Part shown: in pieces, positions 25,101 to 36,500 of the stretch
Numbering within the stretch: position 1 is the stretch's first letter
How the letters are laid out: each line of letters starts with the position of its first letter
From: Panorpa germanica
Taxonomy: Eukaryota; Arthropoda; Insecta; Mecoptera; Panorpidae
Assembly: GCA_963678705.1 (NCBI GenBank)
Contig: OY783217.1
Location: 2,604,001-2,668,000 of the forward strand
Direction of reading: 5' to 3'
Length of the DNA: 64,000 bases
The notes under the pieces: model-generated
Seen by the model: the letters and a program-made list of their open reading frames with translations, nothing else
Databases searched by the model: none
Told to the model about the DNA's origin: nothing
Position numbers and translations under genes: made by a program

Positions 25101-26749
25101 GACGACCACGACGTACGGGTACACGGGTAGTTATATTCTAGAAGCTTGCCGTCACATCTCGGCGTGACCGGCTGCTGGAATCTAGAGGAATATGAGCATT
25201 GCCAGCGGCATTTTCCATAAGTTTTTCTTGAATTCCTTTGGGAACTGGAACGGGGTACTGACCGGAATGAGAACACGAATTCTATCGAATGGGCTGGGAA
25301 CTATTTGTGCTATGTGGAATGATGGTATTCCTTCAGGAGGAATCTGTAGATAGAGGCAAAGCACGCGGTGTTATAACACCTGAATTCTTGTATATTTATA
25401 GCAGGCTCTAAATAACTTTATTAAATATCTAACATAGGCAAATTCATGACAGAATTTTTGGAAATATATTTTATTAGATTAGGTTGTTTTAACTGGCTCT
25501 TCTTATTCAATCTTTCCAAATACAACTGTCTGCCTTTTCACTCGAATAGAATTAATAATTAACAACTTTATGACTATTGCGATTATTTCCTATATGCCCC
25601 ACCAATAAATATATATGTATATATGGAACAGAGTGCTGAAAACGTGCTCAAACCCAGTTTAGCTTCGTTCGTGCCGCGTGTTATCTCTCACTCATATACA
25701 CGTTCGTTCTCTCACTAACAACACAGTTCTATTCTCATTCGGTTCGGACAGATTCGGGGATAAGGTTTGCAACCAGTCGCCTCATGTGCGGACGCCGTGC
25801 GCCTGCATTAATGTGTGCAGATATCCATGCATCTTAATTCAAATTAATGTTTAAATCATAGAAAAATCGAACGATGCATTCTTCATTAGCATTCCAGAAC
25901 GTGCTAAGAAAAACGTGTTAATGTTGCAACAGAGTCAGACCTGACGACTGACTAGTACATCGTTGAGGGTTTTTACGAGCTGTAACACTAAAAGCTTATA
26001 TTCAAGGTAGTGGAATTATCTAATTGCCGAAACGGTTAATGTTTACAAAGGTTTTTGGTGGTTACACTTCTGTATCGTAATCGAAGAAAAATAGCAATTA
26101 TAGTAAATATTTTTCTAATAAGGTTTACCATATTTTTTTAAATTAAATAAATAGTATGGTTTTAAGTCTTTCACAATTCATTTTGTTGATAAATGTAATT
26201 CCAATGTGGTAGATGTAATGTTTAGGGCAGTCCGCTGGTTGAAACACATCCTTTGCGGTGACCACTCTTGCTCGGAAACATATCAAGTAAAATTAAACGC
26301 AAAATGACCGCATTTCAAGGTGAAAATATCAATGTTTTGTGTGATTTAGTGTCAATATCATGACTATTTCTTATTTGTTAAAAAGTTTCTTAATAAAATT
26401 TTATGAAACATATTTAGGATTACAGAATCTACGTACTGAAACTGATATCAGGTAAAATGCTTAGTCGCCAACCAATAAAAATACAGTTAGCAATTTAAAT
26501 ACAGTTATAGCAATATCTGCGCGTGCGCAAATGCTTATATAGAAAACTGAACAAGTTGATGAACGAAATACATATCATTAACGAGATGGTAAAAACAAAT
26601 ACATATCTTAATTCACCTGCAGTCACATTCAAAAATGAACAAGTAAATAATAAATAAATGTGATCCTATCAGATTTTATCAGGATCATGGTTTTGTGCCT
26701 TGTGGTTTGTTATATTCTACAGGTGTCCAGCAAAATTCTTGAAAAGATG
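22171..26749. other. Non-coding stretch with possible coding remnant and promoter-like patches
   Basis: No gene is supported. Three spots stand out: an imperfect hairpin with TTCGCTCC/GGAGCGAGAA arms at 24390-24440; a stretch on the minus strand at 25140-25343 that reads like a decayed exon (see its own entry); and a CpG-richer segment at 25660-25810 full of TCTCTCAC and CGTTCG words, promoter-like in composition. Confidence 0.35.
25140..25343 (-). pseudogene. Possible decayed exon of unknown gene
   Basis: After an acceptor-like CTATCTACAG the minus strand reads in one frame IPPEGIPSFHIAQIVPSP then FDRIRVLIPVSTPFQFP, and a second frame then takes over with PVPKGIQEKLMENAAGNAHI. The codon composition is much less AT-rich than the surroundings, and the switch between two protein-like frames suggests a host coding fragment broken by a frameshift near 25245. 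I do not recognise the family, and chance cannot be excluded. Confidence 0.25.
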
Positions 26750-26757
26750 TACTAATA

Positions 26758-27864
26758 CAGCGGTTCTCAAAGTGTGGGGCGCGACCCCTAAGGGGGGCGC
26801 AATGAAGGCCCAGGGGGAGGGGGCAGCTTGGTTGAAAAATTAATTAAATTTACTTACAAAATAATAAAGCAAACTTTTTATTTTTAAAATTACAACAAGT
26901 GTATAATTTTTAGTCAACGTCGTAAGAGTGCAGAAGATTTTATTTTTTGTAGTTTATCTGAAAAAAGATGCAAACCTTCTGCAATGGGCTGAAAAGGTGA
27001 AAAGCTTTGTAATGAAGGTAAGTTTGTATGTGGGCGATCTGAATAGTGACAGTTTGGAGCTATTTCCTAATCTTAAAATTATGATTGAAAAAATCGATCT
27101 CAAAACTATTCCAACCAATGCACAGAAATTCTTTCTTAAACACTTAGAAATCCTTAAATCTTGTTTTGAAAAATATTTTAATGAGAACTTGGATGGTTTG
27201 GCATGGAATCAAAACCCGTTCAAACCATCAGTCGATGAGTGCTCCCTCAACATGAAGGAAAAATAAAATCTCATTGACCTCCAAGGTGACACAGGGCTTG
27301 AAATGAAATTTAAAGAATCTTCTCTTACATCCTTCGGGATTGGTGTACAAAAGGAACATCCAATTTTGAGTGAAAGGGCATTGAAAATACTCACTACATT
27401 CGCAATACTCACTCACTCTTGTGAAACTGGGTTTTCTGCAATAGCTGCCATGAAGAGTAAATATCGCATAAGACTGGATGTGACCAAAGAAACTCAGAGT
27501 AGCGTTATCAGAACTGACACCGCGTTTCAAGAAACTATGCGCAGAAGAAAAGAAGCACGTCCTTCGCACTGAAGCTTTTTTTTATTATTATTGCTTTGAG
27601 TTACAAATAACAATTATGTACTATAGTAGCTAAAATACCTACATAAATTGTAATTCTTTGTATAGAATTTGTTGTTTGATTACGATTAAACCTAATGCCC
27701 CATTAGAGTATGCATAGAATGTGCAAAATATAACCAAATAAAAATTGACTGTAAAATGTCAAATGCGACTCTCTTATAATATGTAGTACGCTTACATGCA
27801 GGGGGGCCCGGCTTACAGCTGGATTATGCAGGGGGGCTCGGAGTAATAAGTTTGAGAACCGCTG
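26758..27864 (+). mobile_element. Decayed hAT-superfamily DNA transposon
   Basis: The ends read CAGCGGTTCTCAAA... on both strands, followed on each side by guanine-rich GGGGGCGC or GGGGGGCCC tracts, the hallmark of hAT elements of the ZBED5/SCAND3-like type. The exact 8-bp duplication TACTAATA flanks the element (26750-26757 and 27865-27872), as expected for hAT integration. At 1107 bases it is much shorter than an autonomous copy and keeps only the 3' part of a transposase gene. The intact target duplication and long readable frames suggest a moderately recent insertion or internal deletion derivative. Confidence 0.92.
26928..27572 (+). pseudogene. hAT transposase remnant, C-terminal part
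   Basis: One reading frame runs from 26928 to 27572 with a single in-frame stop (TAA at 27264). The first part contains the central-domain sequence KVSLYVGDLNSDSLELFPNL. The second carries the hAT dimerisation region: HPILSERALKILTTFAIL then CETGFSAIAAMKSKYRIRL, which closely matches the CESGFSAM...KTKYRNRL block of ZBED5/SCAND3-type transposases. The N-terminal BED zinc finger and most of the RNase H-like catalytic core are absent, so it cannot be active. Confidence 0.85.
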
Positions 27865-27872
27865 TACTAATA

Positions 27873-30800
27873 GATTAAGCCGTGTGTATGAACTTGAAAC
27901 TTCGTGTTTTATTTACAACTAGCGTGACAAATGATGTTATTCCGTTTTGTAGTTGGGTGGTGACTACATTATGAGTTTTACAAGCATAAAAATAACATCA
28001 AAAATTATATTTAGATGTTTAGAGAGTCTATGATATTTATATGAGTACATATAGTGACAACAAGATTGTTGAAATATTTGAAATGGTAAGAACATTTCAA
28101 TTTTGAATACTAGCTGTTCTATGAATTATTTTTATTTATTCACACTTCTTTTTTAAGCGCGTACTAAAGACGTTTATTTTAAAACTCGCTTTATTATTCA
28201 AATCATTGATTTAAATGTTTCTATGGCACACACCGCGTGTGCGCTAAGCCATATATTTTGCAGTATTTTTCTGATGTATGTTATAAATGATGTTCATTAC
28301 ATACATATAAATAAATATAATATTTATGTAAGGAAATATTGCTGCATTGAAAAAGAATGAAAAACAAACAAAAAAACATTGAATTTGTGCCAAACATTTC
28401 GTGATATTACATTTGATATAGGATATTCAAAAAGATACACATTACAAAACTTTTGTCTTCTCTAAAAATAAAATTATCTTGAACAATCAGCTACTTATAT
28501 ACATAAATTAATAAAAATCTTAACTACATAACACAAACAATAAAAAAAAATTACCTTTTGTCTTTTTTGAACCAATCTCGTATTTTCCACATACATGATA
28601 GCAAAGCCGACATTTTTAATGTTTATTAATTACAGTTTTAAATCATTAAATTGTTATTCTATTGTTTATTTGATGGGTTTTTGTATCCGGTTTTATTATA
28701 ACTTATAATTTACCATTAATTTATTATTTATATATTCAATCAAATGCATTCATTCATTTATTAGTTTTCACTTCCATTACAGGAAAAATATACTGCAATG
28801 TCAGTCACTGTAAAAGTAGAAAGAAAATAATGGTCTACCTCGAGTTTCTATCAGACCAACTAGTTAAAAGATTATTAAGGATTGGTCTGCTTTGGGGCTT
28901 ATCGTAATCAAATTACACACTAGAGTATTGAGGATATAGGGTGATTAAAAAGTTGAATACCTGCTAAACATGATTATGACATGATGATTGATGCAATCTT
29001 GCTTTAGGTAAACCTATAGTACAAATTGCGAGAGTTGGACGGTGATTCATGATTAAAAGAAATTACAAGTGCCGTAAGATAGTGCTTTTTTATTGTATCG
29101 TAGATTTATACGGCACAACTTGTTTTAAGCATGAGTATCCGCCGAACTCTCGTAATTTGATCTATATTAAAAGAAAATCACGCTCTGCCCAGACAATAGG
29201 AAGCAAAAACTGCGCGATAATTGCGAAGACCCTTTACATTGACTCAGCAGTGATTATTACATGTTGATAATAAATACGCGTTACGTTATTTGTAATATTT
29301 ATTATTTTGTAACATTTCCTGTACGTTATAAACCAATTTTGCAATTATTGATACGCTGCGGTCAGATAATCTAAAGAAACAGTTTTATAATTTTCCTGTT
29401 ATTTATGACCTGTTATCTATTTTAATCAATCAAAATCAATTAGTTCAAAGAAAAATTTCTTGATAATTTATAAAATAAAATATTGTGACGACTAATTCTT
29501 ACATGTGTGGTGCAAATGAAATAATCTAGTGTTAGGTTTCATAAAAATATTTTGATTTAATTCTATCCTTATTCAATTGAGTAACAAGTGTTTTTGTATT
29601 TCAATTTTCAAAGAGGTTTTACCAAGAAGAATATAATTTCTTTTTTCAAAATAAGTGACAAATAGTGGTTGTGTAGAATCAGTCAATGACAATTTGACCG
29701 TCGTAGACGTTTCCTAATTAAATATCCAGAAATAAATGTGTTTAGCCAATGAAAAAGTTTTTAAAATATCTGAAAAATTACCCAGTAAAAAAGACCGAAT
29801 TGTAATTATTGAGCACTTATAATTTAAGTAAATATAAAATCAGATTTAATAAACTAAATATTATTTACACGGTATTATATTAACACACTTTAAATCACTT
29901 CACTAGATTGTACTCGCATTAAGACCATACTCGTATTCAAATTAGTAAATAATAATAAAAACAAATACTAAGTCCAGTGAGTGTTGTTCACTATTATTAA
30001 CTTGTATTATATTGAAGCAGTGTTGTACACAAACGCGTACTCTAGTCACTAGTGTACGGACTCTACTGTTCTGTCTATTCACTCGCTGAGACCTCACTAA
30101 ATAAGCGGACGCAACAATTCAATTGTCAATAAAAGATTAAAATGAATATGCCGGCGATTTTAATATCGCATTAGAGATATGAATACAATGCGAGGAATCT
30201 TACTATGCTAGTAATTTGCTTGTACAATATTCAAAACAAATGAAGACAACGAAAGTATGCACATGCACATTAAACAAGATATAGATTCCTTGGAATGTGC
30301 TATTTATTAAATAAATTCATTCATTATTTGTAATTATGATTACTTAGTACACACAGGTATATATATTTATTTTTTACTAATTCTAAACTAATAGTTTATT
30401 GTCATTAAAATCATAAAATGACCATTTTTAAATTAACAGAATCATAAAAGACATTTTTAGTTTATTAAAATCATTTTAAATAAAATATTAATGGTTTCGC
30501 TCAAGAAAAATTTAATCGACATTTAAAAAAACCGAAAACGGTTTCTAAATAACGTTGGTAACCGAAATTTTGAAAAAGACGTAACCGTTTACAATATGGC
30601 AATATTTTTTTGGTTTGGTACCGTTTTAAGAACCGTAATTTATAAATATTATGATTGGAAAAACATTTGATTTTAGAACCTAATGGAACAGCAGTAAAAT
30701 AGATTTAAAAAATAAAAAATGTTACAGTAAAAACGGTTTTAATAGGTTGGACAAACGAATTTTTCGGAAGAAATGGAAAAATTAATAAAACAGTTTGCTT

Positions 30801-32591
30801 TGAGTGCTGATTTAAAGTAATGGTTCTACAGTCTAGTGTAATATACTGTAGTGAGGTTAAACGAATATAACATTTTTCTATCTTCTGTACTATTGACGGA
30901 TATCAGAAATCAGTGGTTATCAGATATGTAGACCACTTATTTACGTATATGGAACATACACACTTGTACGTTCAGCACGTTTCGAACAATGTGCTGCAGG
31001 GATTTGATAATAACAAAATAGATACCTTTGCCCCGTGAATCCTAAACGAAGATGACGTAAAACGATATCTGTTATAAATAGAAATTTTGCAAATTATTCT
31101 TTTGTAAGGAATAACCTTTGAGATCTTGAATTAAGTTACGTGAGATATAAAGACACATATTTTTTCAATAGTTTAGACAAAATACTTTTCAGATGAATTA
31201 CATTTTGCTAAATAAGCCTTACATTTTATACAGATAACGATTTTACGAGATATATTTCATTTCAACATTTTCATTAAATTTTAAAACTACAAATATTAGA
31301 TTTTCTTTTTATTTTTTGAAATAATAAAGAAAAGTCTGATTCAATTTTATAACATCAAAATAAAAACAATCTCATAATATAATAATACGGGAATGTTCGT
31401 ATATCTGACATATTCGACCTATATAGGAATATGATGTACAGGGTGTTTCGAAAAATATATTAGGGATGTCAAATCACAAATTATTTTCTTTAAATTAAAA
31501 TACGGTCGCAGCCTGGAGACACGATAGTCTTAATAGCTTTTATAGGATTTGATTATAAACAAAAATTTGACAATATGATCAAATTCGAATTTCCGTATTC
31601 GTTCAAATATTAGTGTATGAATCTGAATCTGATCTGAATTTCGCTTGCTGTGACGGAGACCCTTTCTTCTTTTCTTCAAATTGGATATGATTTTTTGAAA
31701 TAAAAGAAGAGCCTGCGTTACATGGCTAGCGAACTAGAATTCGCAGATCATCTAAAACTAGGTTCAGGATTATTTTATCTTAGAAATATAGTCGTTGACA
31801 ATTTTGTTTTTATTAAAAAAAAAATTTAAATGCAATGTACAAAATTTAAAATGCGATTTCTATACAAACCTATGGATTAATGTATTATATAATAATATTA
31901 AAAAATGGGCACACGACATTGTAATACAGTCTTACACTCTGTTTCAAGAACAAATAGCAATATAGCTAGGTGGGTGGAGTGCCGCCAGGATATTTAATAA
32001 TCCGATAACAAACAATAAAGTAGAACAATAGAGCAGTATTCATTGTAGCGGAAAAAATATCAATATCGGTGTTTATTGAGACCATATAGAGTACATATAT
32101 ATGGTACAACCAACCCCCAACCGGCATTTGTGACTATGGTACCGCTGTAGAGCACCTGAGCTAATCACTGGCGGAGTGGCGGCTCGGCGACCAGGTGGTC
32201 GGATGAAGTTCGTGTGGGAGGACCAGAGAATCGAATTCGCAGAGGAAGTGGGGTAAGGTGTTGCTAAGTCGTAACATGGGAAGTGCTAACAATATCAAAA
32301 TAATACAATATACCTATAACTTGAGTTAAATAACAACAAAAGAGCAATAAAAGCTTTCGATAGAAATTTGTGATCTTTATCTGTATTATATTTACTTATT
32401 AATATTGCGATATTAATTTATAATTGGTTTATTTTGACAAGTCAATATTTTTATATTTAATTTCAAGAAATACACAATGGACAAATTTGATATATTTGGT
32501 AGTGTTAAACTAGAACAGTGGCATGTTGTAGACACTACTGTCTTAACGGGAGGGGTTAAGGTTTCAATTATTTTTATTTTATTTTATTTTT
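27873..32591. other. Non-coding stretch with promoter-like patch and a CGGTT/AACCG cluster
   Basis: No coding exon found. A cluster of AACCG and CGGTT words at 30520-30645 resembles the arms of a degraded mobile element. A TACAGGGTGTTTCGAAA word at 31436 is typical of the termini of short insect transposons, without a visible partner. A GC-rich segment at 32130-32252 ends in a good plus-strand donor (GTGGG|GTAAGG) and could be a 5' UTR exon. Another CpG-richer spot lies at 30030-30115. Confidence 0.35.
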
Positions 32592-33045
32592 TTATTAATT
32601 TATATTATTGTACAACATATTAAGTTTATTGTTTAAAAAATTGAAGTCGATTGAAGTAAAACTGTCGGGGATATAGCATTTTAAGTCTTCACCTCTTTGG
32701 TCTGCTTTCGTGTTACTTTGAAACTTTTGAAAATGCGGTTTCTCACACATAGCTTTTTCAGAGTTGGTGCCATCTCTATTCTTTCATTCTTTTGAAATTT
32801 TGCACACTCTTTCTTTGCATAAATGCCGAGATAACGCTGTCGAGTTTTATTTTATTTTTTAATTTTAACATATTTTAAAATAACAAAGTTTCTGATTTTT
32901 TTCATGAAAAATCCGTATTTTGACTTTTAAGTGTTGTAAAAAATTGAAAAATCAATCAAAAAGAAGAACTCGACAGCGTTACCTGCATAAACTTATTAAC
33001 TAATGAAATCCTTTTGGTTTTTCGATTTCAGAAAATCCAGTGATG
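32592..33045 (+). repeat. Dispersed repeat, copy 1 of 2
   Basis: This ~455-base segment matches 62297-62760 in the same orientation along its whole length, including AAGTCGATTG, AACTGTCGG, TTTGGTCTGCTTTCGTGTTA and the final GAAAATCCAGTGATG. Copy 1 lacks a short segment present in copy 2 (around CTCAAAATCTACTGG). Inside both, TAACGCTGTCGAGTT is mirrored about 140 bases later by AACTCGACAGCGTTA, an inverted repeat. It codes for nothing and is probably a non-autonomous mobile element. Confidence 0.8.
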
Positions 33046-35820
33046 GATTCGATTGGATTCTGACAGGTGAACTGGTTTCGCCATTTGTACACAATTGTAT
33101 ATTAATAACAATGATATTTTACGTGAACGACTGTGAGAAATTGATTTCGGAGCGTACTCTTTCATGACAAAAATTCACAGATTTGAATAAATTGTTTATT
33201 GGGTATAGTTGCTGAGAAAATTAGTAAACATGTAAAAAACAAAACTACAATAAATTCAGCTGTTATTTTACTATGTCCAAAATACTGTGGCAGGTTATTT
33301 CATGAACCTAAATTATTTTATGTGGACTGTATTTTTTTGCGCTTGATTCTGGCCACCAGTAAGAAGAAATACGACACAAAAATCTTCATATTTCACTTTC
33401 ATGCAATGATTACTAAGAATTAAATGCATAAACAAAAACATAAGTTCATTGAAATTCAAAGATTCTTATCTGGTGGATAGTGGATAAGATTTCTACACGC
33501 TTCTATTCGTATCAGGTGAAGGTTTGAGTATGTGTATACATTTGTTACCTGCACATTTTAGAACGCAATCATATGGAGTACGTGACGAATGCCGAGTGCC
33601 GAGTCTTTGGCGACTATCACGCTCTACTAGTACTACTGTTCCCAATTCAGAATGATGTAAATCGATATCAGTTTTGAAAATCAACAGATTTTGTTTGTCG
33701 CAACACTTTGTTATTAATTACGAATTATTTGCGTTGTTTATAATTATTAATTAATTGATAATCAATATAAATTATTATTAACGTCATTAATTACATTTTA
33801 AAAAATTTCCTGAAAGATATATGTGATACATGTCTAATAAAGCTTACGTCGAGCTTAACCTTTTGACCTTATTTCTTGGGTATTATGGGATTTTATTTTC
33901 GATCAGAAGAAAAAATCATGAAAGAGTTTACAGAGTTCAAAATTATTGCTTTACATAAAAAATGAACGACACGACATGTTCATGTGTCTTATTCGAGATA
34001 TATTATTATAGATTTGAGATGACGATTTGGAGTCCCTTCTAATCTAGTTCAATGATTCGCCGTACTGTTTTCGTATTGTAAAATTAACTTACAGAATGCA
34101 CCGCACTTATTTTAGTACCCCATGCGAAGGTACATCTCTTGAGAGGGCTCAGTCGGAAAGGAGGACCTTAAACAAGTGGTCTGTTTACCTAGTTTCTGGA
34201 CTTCGATACTTCAGCCTATGGGGTAAACCAAGAAATACTTATTAAGGTAAATGTCCACAGGAGTAGATAGCTCGTATCAAACGTATTGAATTTATCGTAA
34301 CAACATGAAAGAAAAGGAAAACGGGAGAGAAGGCGTACACAAGACCGCTACAGGTCTATTGAGATAACAACTATGATATCTAACGATTCATCTATCTAAA
34401 ATCGAGTTGCTGTTCGAAGCAACCTCATTTAAAATGGCGCAGATAACATACATATATCACTAAAAGCGTAGATCTCGTTGTATGATGCATGAAAGAGGTT
34501 TTGTCTAATAGTCAATGGGTTTGAGCATTGTGGACGCCTGCCTTAAAATAATAGTGACACGTGCCGCAATTCTACGCTTAATTTTAATTCTACACGCAAA
34601 TTCTGTATAACTCTGCTATTTCAGAACTCGAAAATTTTTCGAGTAGCAGCTTAAAGTTATGCATGATATATAATATGTGTTACGTATAAAAAATGGCTTA
34701 AAATTACTTTTTTCTTATTTCAAATAGTGCTTTGTTTTTGTGCTTGTTCAATAGGGTATTATTATAATTAACAGCTGGGGTAACATATTAGTAATAAATT
34801 CCTAAAATTGATGATCAATACTATTTAAAAAAAAACGATCACGCAATAATAATATTTTTTATTGAAAAATTGCAATTAAATATTGACACAAGTGAGTTCA
34901 GTTCGTATGACAAATATCGTTGACGTATTAACATTGTATTTATAAGTAGAACTCCGATAAATCGACAGTCAGTTGATGGTGACAAGTCCGAGTGTCCGAT
35001 TGTCCATCCGAACGTTGACGTTCAATTGTCGATGGAATTCCGTGATTCCGGATTCCGCCGTTAGTCACAGAATCAATGGTTATCACCCATTGTGAATTGT
35101 GTTGTGACGGACATGTGTTATCATAATTAATTAATGAACCTTCACAATTGTTTGCACAGTATAATAATAAAACATTTGCATAGAGAATATTTAAAACTAT
35201 TTTAGAATGTTTCAGTTCAGAAGATCTTTACGCAAGTCCTGTATTGAACATTGATATTACCTTAAATGTAACCTTATACTTACTCCAACCTAGAAATATT
35301 TTTTAATCATTAATAGTATTTTTAAAATTGTACTTATACACAAAAAAGTGTTATGCATTGATAAGAAAGTTTTGTCGTGCAAGAAACCTCATCCGTAGAA
35401 TGTTTTTTTTTATTAACTAAATATTAAAAAAAAGTTTAATTGCAAAGAATTCACATTAACCGACTTAACTCTCGATCTAATTGAATAATAATTGCATATT
35501 TTATTCACAGTTTTATTTTGTCTGCTTTCCAAGGTTGTCTATCTTATTAAAATCATATTAAAACAGCAGAAGCAACCGCCTAATAATGGTGATTATAATA
35601 ATATTAACAGATAAGCACCAATGAACAATAATTAGAATAAAACTGATCGATTAGAATCAAGATAACTAAATACAAACATAACATGGTAACATAATACATA
35701 AACGTTCGCTTCATCAATACCTTTTTAAAAAAGTATTATAATCTCCGACATTGAATAATTGTGTTAATTAGTTTCCATAGCAACAAAATATTATCTACTA
35801 GTATCACCAACAACTTTAAC
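33046..35820. other. Non-coding stretch
   Basis: No coding exon is supported. A pair of short mirrored words (GTACCCCATG at 34116 and TATGGGGTAAACC near 34217) hints at one more small element, too weak to call. Confidence 0.35.
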
Positions 35821-35975
35821 GCCTAGGTCCCACTGCGGAATAATTCCGTCTGAAAAAAAACGTGAATTCTGTAACACATGGAATCATATGAACACACGCA
35901 CTGCGGTTTTAATTCGTCGCGTGTTAGTATATAGAAGTAAAACCAAGCGGATTTATTCCGCTGTGCGACCTAGGC
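35821..35975. mobile_element. Short MITE, TIR GCCTAGGTCccACtGCGGAAT
   Basis: The left end GCCTAGGTCCCACTGCGGAA and the right end, read on the minus strand as GCCTAGGTCGCACAGCGGAA, are inverted repeats of about 28 bases (two substitutions in the first 20). The element is 155 bases and non-coding. A related, more decayed copy sits in the last klhl10 intron near 46490-46580 (CCCACTGCGGAATA against CCCACTGAGGAATA). The superfamily is unknown to me and the target duplication unclear. Confidence 0.65.
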
Positions 35976-36255
35976 CTAATTGTGTGTCATTATACATGTG
36001 TGTACTTATATTAGTGCATAAGCACTTGTCAATTATTATTTATACCAGCGATGCTGAACTTTTTTATGTGTTTAAATTCAAAGACCTTGTGAGTCATGAG
36101 AGAATCAGTAGTTTCATTATGGTTCATGCAAAAACAATTGTATCCAGTGACAATTGTCTACTTTACTAAGTAAATGACGTATTTTAATTTCAAGAGTAAG
36201 TAGTTGTTATTCATTTTTAAATTAAAAAAAAATCGCTGCCTTTAATTCGAATCTA

Positions 36256-36498
36256 AGGGGCCTATTTTGTAACTGCTTACCTAAATTCAGTTCAACTTTT
36301 GACGAATTTTCTAAGGCTTATATTTTCTAAAATAAGCTGTGTAAGTTTACACAAAATTATCACAAGATCTTAAATAAAGAGCAAAATGAATCCCATACCT
36401 TGAAACTGGCATAAGTAGCCTAATTTGTAAATTATAGGGCTTTTAAAAATCGTCAGAAGTAAACATACGTCAGTTAAGTAATTACAAAATAGGCCCCT
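36256..36498. mobile_element. MITE with TIR AGGGGCCTATTTTGTAA, TA target site
   Basis: The first 17 bases AGGGGCCTATTTTGTAA are exactly repeated in reverse complement at the right end, with weaker matching continuing inward (CTTAC/CTTAA, then TTTTGACGAA and TCTGACGATTTTT). TA flanks both sides. The element is 243 bases, non-coding, and has a smaller palindrome (GCTTATATTTTCTAAAATAAGC) inside. The clean ends suggest a fairly recent insertion. Confidence 0.75.
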
Positions 36499-36500
36499 TA

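Noticed and set aside
34080-34240. Possible MITE with GTACCCCATG / TATGGGGTAAAC ends
   Set aside because: The mirrored words are short and imperfect and there is no target duplication.
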